Source: Hormiphora californensis (Eukaryota; Ctenophora; Tentaculata; Cydippida; Pleurobrachiidae). From it: a stretch of 64,000 nucleotides of DNA. Every line of letters starts with the position of its first letter. Position 1 is the stretch's first letter. A program made the translations under genes and the position numbers. Positions 19,707 through 31,100 of the stretch are shown piece after piece. The DNA lies in contig CM035350.1 of assembly GCA_020137815.1 (NCBI GenBank), forward strand, positions 8,588,712-8,652,711, read 5' to 3'. Below the pieces are notes generated by a model. It was not told the origin of the DNA. It searched no databases and saw only the letters and a program-made list of their open reading frames with translations.

Positions 19707-22700
19707 ATGGATAGTGAAGATGGGGATAGTGACAAAGAAAATCGGGATCCAGCTCTTATGGAGCCTCTGATAACTCCACCCTCTGGGTCCCTGAAGCGGA
19801 AACACAAACGCCGTAAGCCCCGTTCATCACCTTCTCCCCATTTGGTTGCCAATGTAGAACATCATTGCTCTCTAACAGAAGTGAGTACTGGGTGCCCTTA
19901 GCTTACTGTTCATTTGATATTTTCATTTAAAATTTGACAGTTTATATTAAATTTGTGACTTTTGTTTCAGAATTCCTTCGTATTTGCCAAGTTTGTGGAC
20001 ATATGGGAGCCAGGCCGAGTGATACAGATGACCAGTCCCTTCAACATTGTCTGTTTCCGATTCCTCAAGGACGACATCGGCAGTGCATCTCAAACCAAAA
20101 TCTGCTCCTTCCTAAAATATGGCTCTAAAGTGGACTTTGACCTACTGGAGTCAGACACAACGTATAGGAAGGGAATTATCAGTGCTGTAGCGGAGTTTGC
20201 TAATATCCACAGACCTGATCTGCTCCGAATGAGTGACAGAGACACAATGCTCCTTGATTGGGCGAGATTTGGGTTTATCGGTTGTAAGCTTCTTAAATCC
20301 CCGAAATCTGGTAAAGTCCTATTTCCCGACTCTACTCACGTCCTTTCCGAACTGGTAGAAAACTCAGCAGTAGAAGAGGAAAACCGTCCCACAACTAGTT
20401 CCCGATCATCCATCCCAATACCATCACCTTTGGTCCGTTTGGAGGGTACACCAAAACGCAGGAAGCTATCTTGTAGAACAGAAGACAGTGGTTACAGTTC
20501 ACCGGTCATCACTCTGTCTGAGGTTGGGTGTTTTGTTATGGGCAAACTCAGGGGCTACGGATGGTGGCCTGGTAGGGTAAGTTGTTATGATAACCGTCAT
20601 TCTCTTTCTCACTCGCTATTTATATTTCACACTCTTGTGTTCTCTCTCTCCCTCTCTTTTAGAAACATTATACCCTCAGATTATAGAGCCCGAGAGAGGC
20701 CCCCGGCCCTGTGACGAGGGAGAGCGGCTGGTCAACTGGTTCGGGGACTGCACACATTCCATTGTCTCAACCAGGGATCTAGTGGGTGTTTCTGGGTTCG
20801 GGAAAGTATACCAACCAAAACGAAAGGGCCTCTATCGGGTAGCCCTGTATGATTTTCTATCGGATATTGCGTGGGAGGTGAACTATACATCGGTTACAGC
20901 ACCAGACACGGTCAATATAGATGAAGATGCCCTGGAGAAGTTGTTGCAGTGGGCTCAGGGAGGATTTAAACCGACTGGGCCACCACGGGAGTGGGCACGG
21001 GGCCAGAACTATACCAGGCATTTCTCTGGGTGTGCAAGTTGTGGGGGATCTGATGTGTCCCTACAACACCCCGTGTTCCTCGAGTTGAGGTTGTGTGATG
21101 GATGCAACGAGAGTTCTTCAGGTGAGTGTGTTCATGTATTGTTCACTGCTCACTGCTCATATTGTTAATTTCATCTCACTATTCACATAATACCTTTCCA
21201 CGTGAAAGAGTCTGAACAAGGCTCACGTTTGGAACTAAACCAGATTTAATCAGTTAATAATTCCCCCCCCCCAGGATGTCGTGTGTGCTATAAAGATTCC
21301 ACTATGATGCTGTGTTCTGAATGTCAGAGTTCCTACTGTCAGGAGTGTCTAACTCGTTACTCTATTGGCCCCTCCGATGACTACAGTGACCCTTGGAGCT
21401 GCCCCCTTTGTGTACCTTACCCCAACATGACACCCCGTGCTGACATGGTAAATAACTGTTTTTATTCCTTGTTTGTTTTATCCATGCAGCCTAATTTTGG
21501 GTTTGTTTTTCATTATGTTGTTGCTAGAATTATCTTCCACCAGCTAACCCCTCCCTCGCAATATTTCAGGAAGGAAGTGAGGAGGGAGAAGAAGACGAGC
21601 CAGCAGCTGTGATTCTTGAGGAACTAGAAGGAGACATTTACCAGCCCTTTGTACCTCCACCTTTACCGAAATTCCGCAAAGCCCTCCGAGTACTATCGCT
21701 CTTTGATGGCATTGGAACGGGCATGGTGGCCCTCAAATCTCTCGGGTTCAAGGTGTGTTGTTTGTTATGTTTCTTGTCAGGGATGTATGTGTGTGTGGAG
21801 AGAGAGAGGGATGTGTGTGGAGAGGATGTGTGTGGACTGTGGAGACTGGAGGTGTGTGTGAATATGTGTGTGAAGATGTGGAGAGAGGGCTATGTTTGTG
21901 TTTGAGGTCCACGGAAGAACCCTATCTCGGCCGCATTTCTATTTTCCGACACATTATTATATGCTGTAACCTTGCAAAATTGAGTAGAGAGAGGGTGATA
22001 AACGGGGGCCACACTGTGTGTTGGGAGGTTGCCAAGTAGTAGATCTGGAGTGATTCATATTGGGAGGACTGAACTACATGTTATAAAATCTCATTGAGTC
22101 CTGTGTGTGAACTCCCTTTATTCATTGGACTCGATAAACCGTACACTCATGATGGAATTATCATGGCACGAACAAAAACACCCATAGCATAGAGTGAGAG
22201 AGAACGAGAGAGAGAGAAAGTTATATTTTAGAAGGCATATGTGTCTTGATCTGATAGACAATGCCCTGCCTCTCTGTTTAACAGGTGTTCCCCACCAGGT
22301 AAACTGTCTATTGCGTGGTGTCTAACACACACACCCCCCCCCTTACACTCGTCACACGCCCCTGATTTCTACAAGTATCTCTTCATATCTCCCCCTTTCT
22401 GTCCAGTTATCAGGATACATAGCTAGTGAGGTATCCCACTCTGCCCTAAACTCCACTATATTACCCTCTTTCTAGGTATCAGGATACATAGCTAGTGAGA
22501 TGTCCCACTCCTCTCCCGCCCTAAACTCCACTATACTCCCCTGTCCATGTATCACTGATGTGTCCCACTCCCCTCCCCCTACTCACTCCTTTCTGTCCAG
22601 GTATCAGGCTACATAGCTAGTGAGGTGTCCCACTCCCCTCCCACCCTCTAGTTACACTCCCGGGGGTGGCAGAAAGGAGTGGAAGGGAGCTCCCTTCCAC

Positions 22701-24784
22701 TCCTTTCTGCCACCAGGTATCAGGATACATAGCTAGTGAGGTGTCCCCCTCCCCTCCCACCCTCTAGTTACACTTCACTCTTTCCTGTCCAGGTATCAGG
22801 CTACATAGCTAGTGAGGTGTCCCCCTCCCCTCCCACCCTCTAGTTACACTTCACTCTTTTCTGCCACCAGGTATCAGGATACATAGCTAGTGAGGTTGAT
22901 ATGGATGCTATCAGGGTGGTGACAGTACAACATAACGAGGTCATCCAAGTTGGGGATATCCAAAAACTCTCCTTTGAAAAGGTACAAGGGTGGAGTCGGG
23001 GATGGGGGGAGGGTGGAGTCGATATAGAGGGTGGTGGGACAGAGGGTGGTACGGGACGTGGATGGGATCAGCAGTTAGCTTGGAGTCGATAAAAAGATCA
23101 TGGTTGGGTGGGTGCCGGGTGGTATCAGTTTGGAGTCGAGGGTGGGGTTAGGATAACAGGATATTGCATATCATGAAAGTTAGTGGATGTTGCCTACCTA
23201 TATCACACGTGTCACTAGGGGTGTAACATATATATGGGTTGACATTCACACACGCCACAATTCTGACTTATTGACAGTAGTACCTGCCTGACAAATTGGT
23301 AGACAGATAAACACTACACAGATATTACTGATCGGGGGGGGGGGGGATCTAACTGTCACAGCTATTGTATAGTTCTCAAATCCCAATCCGCTGTGTACAA
23401 CATGAGGGTGACGCTTCTCTGTACATGTGTCCGTGTGTGTGTAACATTCACAGTCACTTAGTAGTTGGTACAACTAGCAGTATAATATAAGACAACAGGT
23501 GCTGCTGCGGACAATATATGCAGGATTATACAAACACACCGACAGACAAACTTCAAATATGGGGGAACGAATTTCTCAGAGTTGGATCTTTTCACCGGGT
23601 TTCAAGGATAATCCCTGATACATTTTAGGTTCGTGCCCTGGGTCCGTTTGATCTGGTAATCGGTGGAAGTCCCTGTAACGACCTAGCCAGTGTCAACCCA
23701 CTAAAGAAGGGGATCTATGGAGGAAGTGGTCTCCTGTTCTTCGAGTTCTTCCGAATCCTCAGGTACAACCAGTCACCACTTGCAAAATGGGGGATATATC
23801 ACCCATCTGTCTCGCGTTACCAAGAGAGAGAGAGAAACACTATAGAGACATGTTTGTCATTTGCTAGATCTTCTCTCTACCACCAGCATTTAGTTACAGC
23901 TATCAAGATGGCCCTCTACCATGGCCCTCTTCTAATTCCTCTTATATCGTATGTCATGGATGTTACACATCTCCCCTGCCCTTCTCTCATTTCTACTGCA
24001 CAGTGTGCACACTGCACAATTCAACTTGCACTTCCCTCTCATTTCACTGAATGTTCCCCATGTGGCTATATACAATGAGCCCGTCTAGACGCGTCTACTC
24101 AACCACAACTATTTGTCTCCAATATGGCTCATTCAGCTGTTGCCTGTGACCACGTATTATATAAAGATGTCCCCCCCCCCCCTCAGACTACACTTACCAG
24201 TCACCAGACACCAGTTCCAACACCCCATCCCCTAATCCCACCCGGACTACACTTCTTACACCCCGTCCCCCAATCTCACCTACCCCGTGATTTCAACCTC
24301 AAATCTACCTTCACTCCCTCTCTCTGAACTCCTGAATGGGATCTAAACATTTCAGCTACGTTCAGCGACAGGAGGGCCACGTGTTTTGGTTGTTTGAAAA
24401 TGTCGTCTCAATGAGTGGGGATGATCGAACTACAATCAGCCGCTTCCTACAGTGTTCACCACTCAAAATCGATGCCAAACATTTCACGTGTATGAACAGG
24501 TAATTACCACACACACACAATATGGTTTGTTGGTGAGAGGATGCTTGGTGTTTTGTCATGTTATTCCCAGAGAGATTAATTTCCTATTTTCCAATGTGTG
24601 TGTGTATTGACTACTAGATCATAGCCCTGAGGGGTCTAACTATAATATTCCCCCTTTATCAGATGTAGATTGTTCTGGGGTAACATCCCCGAGCTGAAGA
24701 GACCGATCGTGCCAGTAGATAATCCTGTAACGCTCCAGGAGTGCCTGGAAACTCGGTGTGGCCGATCCGCCAGGTAGAGAAAGG

Positions 24785-24820
<36 letters not shown>

Positions 24821-25633
24821 AGGAATGGAGAGAGAGATTCAGTTAGTCTTACAACTCACTCGCTGCTCCTTTGTCTTTCGTTTTGGGAACTTTATCTCTC
24901 TATGTCGGTAGCTCCATCTTTTCTTCTCCTAGCATCCCTCCCCTCTATCCCTTCACTCTATCCCCTCTCTCTCTCTTCATCTATATATCTTCACTCTATT
25001 TTCTCGGTGAGGCCACAGTGTGATTAACTCACCACACACAGGGTTGAGAAGATCAATTGTGTTACGAGTAGGAAGAGAACAGAGACCGCCCCTGCACCAG
25101 TCCTCATGGAGGGCCAAATGGATGGCCTCTGGACAACAGAGGTAAGAGAGAGAAGGGATCAGGGAGAGAGGGGAGAGGGGAGAGGGGAGGGCGGGAGAGA
25201 GAGAAGGAGAAAGCGCTATTGTTATAATCATAATTATGAAAGTTTGACACTATAGAGCCTAGCTGGCTTTATAGGTATCTGTGTGCTAAAATTACACTTG
25301 TGACTCCAGTCCCGAAACTAAATTGATCCCCTACTACATAATTATATTTTGCCATGATCCCCGTCATATTCTCTCAAGTGTCCCCCTCCTGATACCTCCA
25401 TTTAGCTCCCCTGATTATTGATTACCATGATATTACTATGAACCGTGTTATCAACCTAACCCCTACCCCATTTGCAGTTGGAGAGAGTGTTTGGGCTGGG
25501 AACGCATTATACGGACGTAGGAAACATGTCCAACACAAGCCGATTGAAGCTCCTGGGAAAGAGTTGGAGTGTCCATGTTATGAAACATATACTGGCACCA
25601 CTGGAACGGTATTTCCTGACCGAGAAGAACTAA
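19707..25633 (+). CDS. DNMT3: De novo DNA (cytosine-5) methyltransferase, DNMT3 family
   Basis: Eleven exons with matching phases: 19707-19880, 19971-20576, 20680-21121, 21275-21447, 21570-21752, 22871-22981, 23629-23762, 24356-24499, 24663-24773, 25042-25141, 25478-25633; 777 residues. A PWWP domain starts near 245 ([10 protein letters not shown] split by an intron, then RLVNWFGD). The ADD domain spans about 378-465 (CASC...CDGC, then CRVC...CSEC...CPLC). Catalytic motifs are I ([10 protein letters not shown]), IV (GGSPCNDL, nucleophile C579), VI ([10 protein letters not shown]), [15 protein letters not shown], and IX-X ([16 protein letters not shown]). All key residues are intact, so the enzyme should methylate unmethylated cytosines, reading H3 through ADD and PWWP. 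An unrecognised N-terminal region of about 240 residues precedes PWWP. Intron 5 holds duplicated pieces of exon 6. Confidence 0.96.
22407..22870 (+). repeat. Tandem decoy copies of the DNMT3 exon 6 start with acceptors
   Basis: The first 24 bases of exon 6 plus the preceding polypyrimidine tract and AG occur five more times upstream (starts 22407, 22476, 22601, 22717, 22793), plus one degenerate copy near 22547. The true exon starts at 22871. Each decoy keeps a plausible 3' splice site and is followed by GAG|GTRTCC, a possible 5' splice site. In the three nearest decoys the frame reaches TAG within 20 codons. Confidence 0.93.
22665..22714. repeat. Perfect 50-bp palindrome without spacer
   Basis: Two 25-bp arms, GGTGGCAGAAAGGAGTGG... 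and its exact complement, meet at a SacI-like GAGCTC centre. It lies between decoy copies 3 and 4 and includes the polypyrimidine tract of copy 4. Confidence 0.98.
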
Positions 25634-26009
25634 ATGATGTATACTGATGAAGGGAGACACTAGAGATAGAGGTTTTGAAGCCCCGAGGGTTGTTGTTTTC
25701 ATATGTTGTGAGTGTGGTTTGGAATGAATTTGGGATGTGGAGAAAGAGTGAGATGGAATGGATTTATGAGGAGAACTGTTTTAGCGCTCTTTTATTAATT
25801 ACAGTACACTTATTTTACTCTTTTACTTTTTTTAGAATTTATGGAATGCTTTATAATATTTATCTCTGCGCAGAAAAACTTTCAAAAAACTCTCACAATA
25901 TCAGTCCAATTATCAAAGTCCTCAATCAACCGATCCTTATTCTCAGTCCATTTCCTGTTACCATGGTTACCATCACCATACCATACCATGTGTGCCTGTG
26001 TTCACGTGG

Positions 26010-27461
26010 TTAATGTATGTGGCAGGTGTCCGGATGGTCATGGTTCTCCTCCTTGCTACCATCGTCACTACCTTTATCTGATGTCAGCAACACGTCATCC
26101 ACTTTCCGAATTTGTCCTCGTCCCCGTATCCCCGATCCCCCTGAGATCTTCCCACCTGGACTGTCGCCTGAGGGAGGAGCTTTTCCACCTCCCTTGCCGC
26201 CTTCTCCTGCGGGTGGGGCCTTTCCATCACCTCCCTTGCCGCCTTCTCCTGTAGATTGGGCCTTTCCATCACCTCCCTTGCCGCCTTCCCCTGTGGATTG
26301 GGCCTTTCCACCACCCCTTCCTCCTATACCGCCACCCGCTGGGTCACTTTCTCCGGTGCACTGAAAGTGGCAGTCGCTCCGGCACTGCATATGTGATCCG
26401 CTACATCCACTCATACACGGGTCCATACATGCCTTATGGGATCCATCTCCGCCCCCAAATCCACCTCCTGGCATTCCAAAATCACCACCCATTCCACCAC
26501 CCATTCCACCGCCCATACCGCCTGGGGGTGGAGGCATTTCACCACTACCGCCGCCCATTCCTCCACCAAATCCGCCGCCCATTCCACCGCCCATTCCGCC
26601 GCCCATTCCACCACCCATTCCGCCTGGGGGTGGAGGCATTTCACCACTACCGCCGCCCATTCCTCCGCCAAATCCGCCACCCATTCCACCGCCCATTCCA
26701 CCTGGGGGTGGAGGCATTTCACCACTACCGCCGCCCATTCCTCCTCCAAATCCTCCGCCGCCCATTCCACCGCCCATTCCGCCACCTCCTGGGTCACTTT
26801 CTCCGGTGCACTGAAAGTGGCAGTCGCCCCGGCACTGCATATGTGATCCGCTACATCCACTCATACACGGGTCCATACATGCCTTATGGGATCCATCTCC
26901 GCCTCCAAATCCACCTCCTGGCATTCCAAATCCACCACCCATTCCACCGCCCATTCCACCGCCCATTCCACCGCCCATTCCACCGCCCATTCCACCACCC
27001 ATTCCACCACCCATTCCTCCGCCCATTCCTCCACTCATTCCACCTGGGGGTGGGGGCCTTCCACCGCCTCCGTCGTCTGCAAAGAGACCAGGTCCACCAC
27101 CAGTCCCGAAGATATTCTCAACAATTCCTTTCAGCCCACTCGAAATCGCCTCCTCCTTATCCCCTGTACATTTAAAGTGGCAGTCACCGTGACACGCTGA
27201 GCCGCTACATCTGTTCATACACGGCTCCATACAGGCCTGATGGTTTCTTTCATCGTCGGCTGCCGGTGGGGGAGGATGTTGGGGGTGGCCCTCCCTCTCA
27301 AAATCAGCCGAACAGGACGTATGACAGCTGGGAAAGCATGTCTCTCGATCTCCGCAACTACCGACACACCGATCCATACAGCTCTTCATCTCGGAAGGGG
27401 GCCTCGCCCCTTGGCAGGTCCCCAAAACTACTAAAACGTACAGCAATCGCTTGAGTTTCAT
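26010..27461 (-). CDS. Secreted Gly-rich protein with four twin Cx3Cx3C modules
   Basis: A single-exon 483-residue protein. Residues 1-18 form a signal peptide (MKLKRLLYVLVVLGTCQG). Four cysteine modules follow the pattern C-x3-C-x3-C-x(4-7)-C-x3-C-x3-C (for example CMDPCMSGCSGSHMQCRGDC). They are separated by low-complexity GGMGGG blocks, PPPPGG hinges and, near the C-terminus, EGGKGGDGKAQST repeats. The C-terminal residues are His/Asp-rich (HDHPDTCHIH). The arrangement suggests an extracellular structural or adhesive matrix protein with disulfide-stapled helical hairpins; no named family is recognised. Methionine-containing GGM repeats are likely unstable in copy number. A TATA box lies 32 bp upstream of the ATG. 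It converges on DNMT3, 377 bp away. Confidence 0.8.
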   Translation of the reverse strand: MKLKRLLYVLVVLGTCQGARPPSEMKSCMDRCVGSCGDRETCFPSCHTSCSADFEREGHPQHPPPPAADDERNHQACMEPCMNRCSGSACHGDCHFKCTGDKEEAISSGLKGIVENIFGTGGGPGLFADDGGGGRPPPPGGMSGGMGGGMGGGMGGGMGGGMGGGMGGGMGGGMGGGFGMPGGGFGGGDGSHKACMDPCMSGCSGSHMQCRGDCHFQCTGESDPGGGGMGGGMGGGGFGGGMGGGSGEMPPPPGGMGGGMGGGFGGGMGGGSGEMPPPPGGMGGGMGGGMGGGMGGGFGGGMGGGSGEMPPPPGGMGGGMGGGMGGDFGMPGGGFGGGDGSHKACMDPCMSGCSGSHMQCRSDCHFQCTGESDPAGGGIGGRGGGKAQSTGEGGKGGDGKAQSTGEGGKGGDGKAPPAGEGGKGGGKAPPSGDSPGGKISGGSGIRGRGQIRKVDDVLLTSDKGSDDGSKEENHDHPDTCHIH

Positions 27462-27492
27462 AGTGTAGGGGACAGAAGGGAGATATTGGACC

Positions 27493-27498
27493 TTTATA
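27493..27498 (-). promoter_or_regulatory. TATA box for the Gly/Cys-rich secreted gene
   Basis: GCTATAAAGG on the minus strand, 32-37 bp before the ATG at 27461. Confidence 0.6.
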
Positions 27499-27882
27499 GC
27501 CGATCCGGGCCACTTTCAGTATGTTTACTTTGGCTGCTTGTCGATTAGTTCTCTGCTACGCCCTACATGATCAATCACCAGGTTTTAATGGAAAGTTAGA
27601 TGATTCTTAGGGCGTTACTTGTTCGATTAACCGGTCGGAGCTTTAGATGGCGACATCCTGTCACCTCAGATACTGCAGATACAATGATCCCCTCTTCTAT
27701 TTTCAATGGGTGGGTGTTGTAAGTGTGGAATGTCTCCCTCTGCGTGCAGTTGTCACTTGTTTTGCAGCGCGCACACTAATGAAAGTACAGCGTCTTCATC
27801 AAGAGTTCATAACATGCCGCCAAGGACGCGCTAAAACAACGCCGCGCACATAATAAATTGTAGATCGAGAAGACAAAATATA

Positions 27883-28022
27883 GTGGAAGCTCTTACGGTA
27901 TTCCCACGACCGTGGGAAAAGAGAGATAGATAGAAATACTAAGAGAGAGAAAAAGCTCTTTCTTAGTATTTCTATCTATCTCTCTTTTCCCACGGTCGTG
28001 GGAATACCGTAAGAGCTTCCAC
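27883..28022. repeat. Perfect 62-bp inverted repeat with 16-bp spacer
   Basis: Arms 27883-27944 and 27961-28022 are exact reverse complements. Each arm contains a smaller near-palindrome (TTCCCACGACCGTGGGAA). It sits in the divergent promoter region between the secreted Gly-rich gene (ATG 27461, -) and CEP162 (ATG 28183, +). Confidence 0.98.
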
Positions 28023-28182
28023 TAATATCAAAACGAAAAAAGTGAACACAAACGAAAAGAAATTTCAAAAAAACTGAACAGAGACGAATTTAAAATTCGG
28101 AATTTTGCGACTTGGGACGACATTTTTGAAGTTTGAGCGTATTCAAAACACTCTCTATCCATTCCCCTACCAGATATGTATT

Positions 28183-31100
28183 ATGGATAACGTTCCAGGA
28201 ACATCACAGGATCGAAAACACTTTCTCAGCTCGTTTGATGACATTGACCACTTCCTGGAGGCGAGTGTTTCTGTTGCAGATGGCGAAAACAAGACCGCCG
28301 ACATAACTACCGATCTTGGTAGTAGTACCAGCATGCTAAGTCCGGTTTCCCCTATGCCAAATCTCAACAGATCCCACGGGCACGGTTCTCGGACGCTCTC
28401 AGGAGATCCGATAGCCGAGGTTGCTGTTGAGAATGAGCCCAGTACAGAGGAGAGTAGTAGCGATGGAAGGGCACCTAACGCAGACACTCCCATGCCCGGT
28501 ATAGAGGATAAGGTAGAGGAGTCGGAGGAATCACCCCCGGCGGAGCAAACCTCATCAGATGAGATAACAGTTCATCAAGATAGCGATTCTCTAAACACGG
28601 AGGCGCTAAAACTGATGGCAGGCGTTCAGTCAACAGAGCGACAGAGTATTGACACCTCCACCAGCCCTCAGAAACCTGCAGTTGTGGATCCTCAAGTTTC
28701 TGAACCACAGGTCTCATCGGTTGAACAGCCAGTTGTCGGTTATCTTGATCCAGCCGCAGCTCTGGGAGGAACAGCGGGGACACTACCTGGCGGGAATCTG
28801 ATGGACAAAGGTAATGTAAACTGCTTGTCTCTTTGTAATTTTTACCTTTATGCTGAATATAGAATTCTGTACTTACCTCCCTCAGTGTCATTTATGGAGA
28901 GCACGGCACAAAACAACTCTGCTATGATGGCAACTGGTGCCTCCCTCGCCGATCTGCCCCTGGAGGAAGAGGATGGTAGTAAGGGTGGTAGTAAGGGTGA
29001 TGAGAGTGGAAGTAAGGGTGGAAGTAAGGAGGATGAGAGTGGAAGTAAGGGGGATGAGAGTGGGGAAGTGAGTGAAGTTGTGGATAAAATATTAGAGGAC
29101 ATCAAATCATCAGGTATAGATTAGCAATGGTGTTATTCCTCTTTCAAGACCCCGAATATGACAGTACATGTATTTTGCAGTCGATTACACACAACTTTAC
29201 ACATGTTTCTTCTCCTCAGAGAGGAGTTACTCGAGTGATCAGTTTGCCAGTGAGAGTGATAGTACTCCGACGGGAGAGGGGGAGGAGAAAACTCCAGAGA
29301 AGCCACCAGATAGCCTGGCTATTCCTGACCAGTCTCTCAACCCCTTTGAGTCCACTCCTATAAATGAGGTACGTATAGTTAATATAGTTTAATTCCCCAT
29401 TTTTTAACCCTGCCCTGCTCTCCCCCTACTCTGATCTTTCCATCTACCCTTTCTTCCTCTCTTGTAGAAGGAATTCCACAAATCAGCCGGGTTCGACCTC
29501 AGTCCAGTGAGAGCTGAGCGAGACATGGCATTCTACCTGGCGAAGATCAAAGCTAAAGCAGCCCAGAAGAGCCAGGAGCTCAGGGCCAGTATAGAGAGCA
29601 GTCGGGCTACATCTGCTGACTCTAAATCTGAGTCAAGGACAGAATCTAAATCGGATATTATCAACACTACTTCGGAGAAAAAGGGTGTTTTTGTAAAGCC
29701 AAAAACTCCAGCAGCTAAGAAAAGTGCTATACCAAGTAATAAGAATGTTCGTCCAGTTACATCTGCAAAGAGGGCAACAACAACAAGCACTGCCGTACCA
29801 ACCAATAAAGGTAAACAAGTGGATTAGTCATGGTGGAAACTTAGTGACTGTCTGACACGGTCTGGTACTGTTTGTTAAATGTTGCCTTGCTTTACCAAAT
29901 GTTGTCAAACTCAAGGGTTAGAAAACGACAATTAAAATGGTGTCCCTTCTCTAGGTCCCAAGGCTCGTGTAGCGAAGGGAGGGGTAGTGGCCCAGTCCCC
30001 CGTAGCAGCCTATATCAGGGGAGGAGCCAGTACTACAGCAGCGGCCAAGAAGAAGGCGTCCAGGGACACATCAAAACTGCAGAATCTGGGGAACACTTGG
30101 ACCTCTGGGTTAGGGGACCAGAGCCTCATTGAGGTTATACAGTCTGATGGGTAAGAAAGTTAGTTGAGTTCAGTCACTGATCAGCACAATTTCCCTTCGT
30201 TTTCAATTTCCATTTCCCCTTTTTTAACCCGGAACTGACACTTTGTTTTCAATTCCCCCTTTCTGACACAGTGTTTTTCAGTGACGTGGAGGCCTGGAAG
30301 GAGTTGTATAAGAGAACACAAGCTGAGCTGAGGTTGGTTCAGGGCCAGCTAGAGACCAAGCAACACGACCAGGTATGGTATCAGGGATCAATTTTAATAT
30401 AGATCATTAATTTATTTATTTACTAGGGTCATGGGATGATTCTCTGTCACTATTAGTTTTCTGCTGCATGTAGTCATAGTATTATGGTCAAGGAAGAGAG
30501 ACCAATAGGAAAACCACATATATTGCATATTTGAAGGTCGCACGTGCATATATCTCGATCACATCGCATGTTTTATTAACTCGGTGTTCAACCACATGAT
30601 AAACATGTCACGTTTGTCACTAAAGGATTGTACACAATAACCACACTCTCTATCTCCAGGTCCAAGAGCTAGAGGTGCTAGTCCGGGGTTACCAGTCTGA
30701 GAATGAGAAGTTGTGCCATCAACTGAAGCTGCTTCGCCTGGACCAGGGGGTTGAGCAGAACAAGGGACTGGCAGAGAGACAGGAGTTAGCTAATAGTAAC
30801 ATTGCTCTGAAACAAATGCTGGAACAACAGGAGGTAATGATGGTCTCGACAAAATTTGTTGCCTAGATAGTGTATTGTGTATCCCCCTCGCTCTTTGTTC
30901 CCCAGACATTACTATCCCCCTCCTATTCCCCAGGCGACTATTAGGAAGTTGCAGCAGGCCCCCCTTATCATTCCCCCCGAGGGGGCTGCCCCTGCTGACG
31001 ATGATGATAGTCAAGTGGCAACACTAGTGAGACAGCACAAAGAGGAGAGGGACCGGCTCTATACCCGACTAGAACTCCTCCTCAGAGAAAACAACGAACT

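Noticed and set aside
26393-27200. Long plus-strand frames rich in His/Pro/Thr across the Gly-rich gene
   Set aside because: They are antisense shadows of the GGMGGG repeats; only the minus frame has a signal peptide and ordered cysteine modules.
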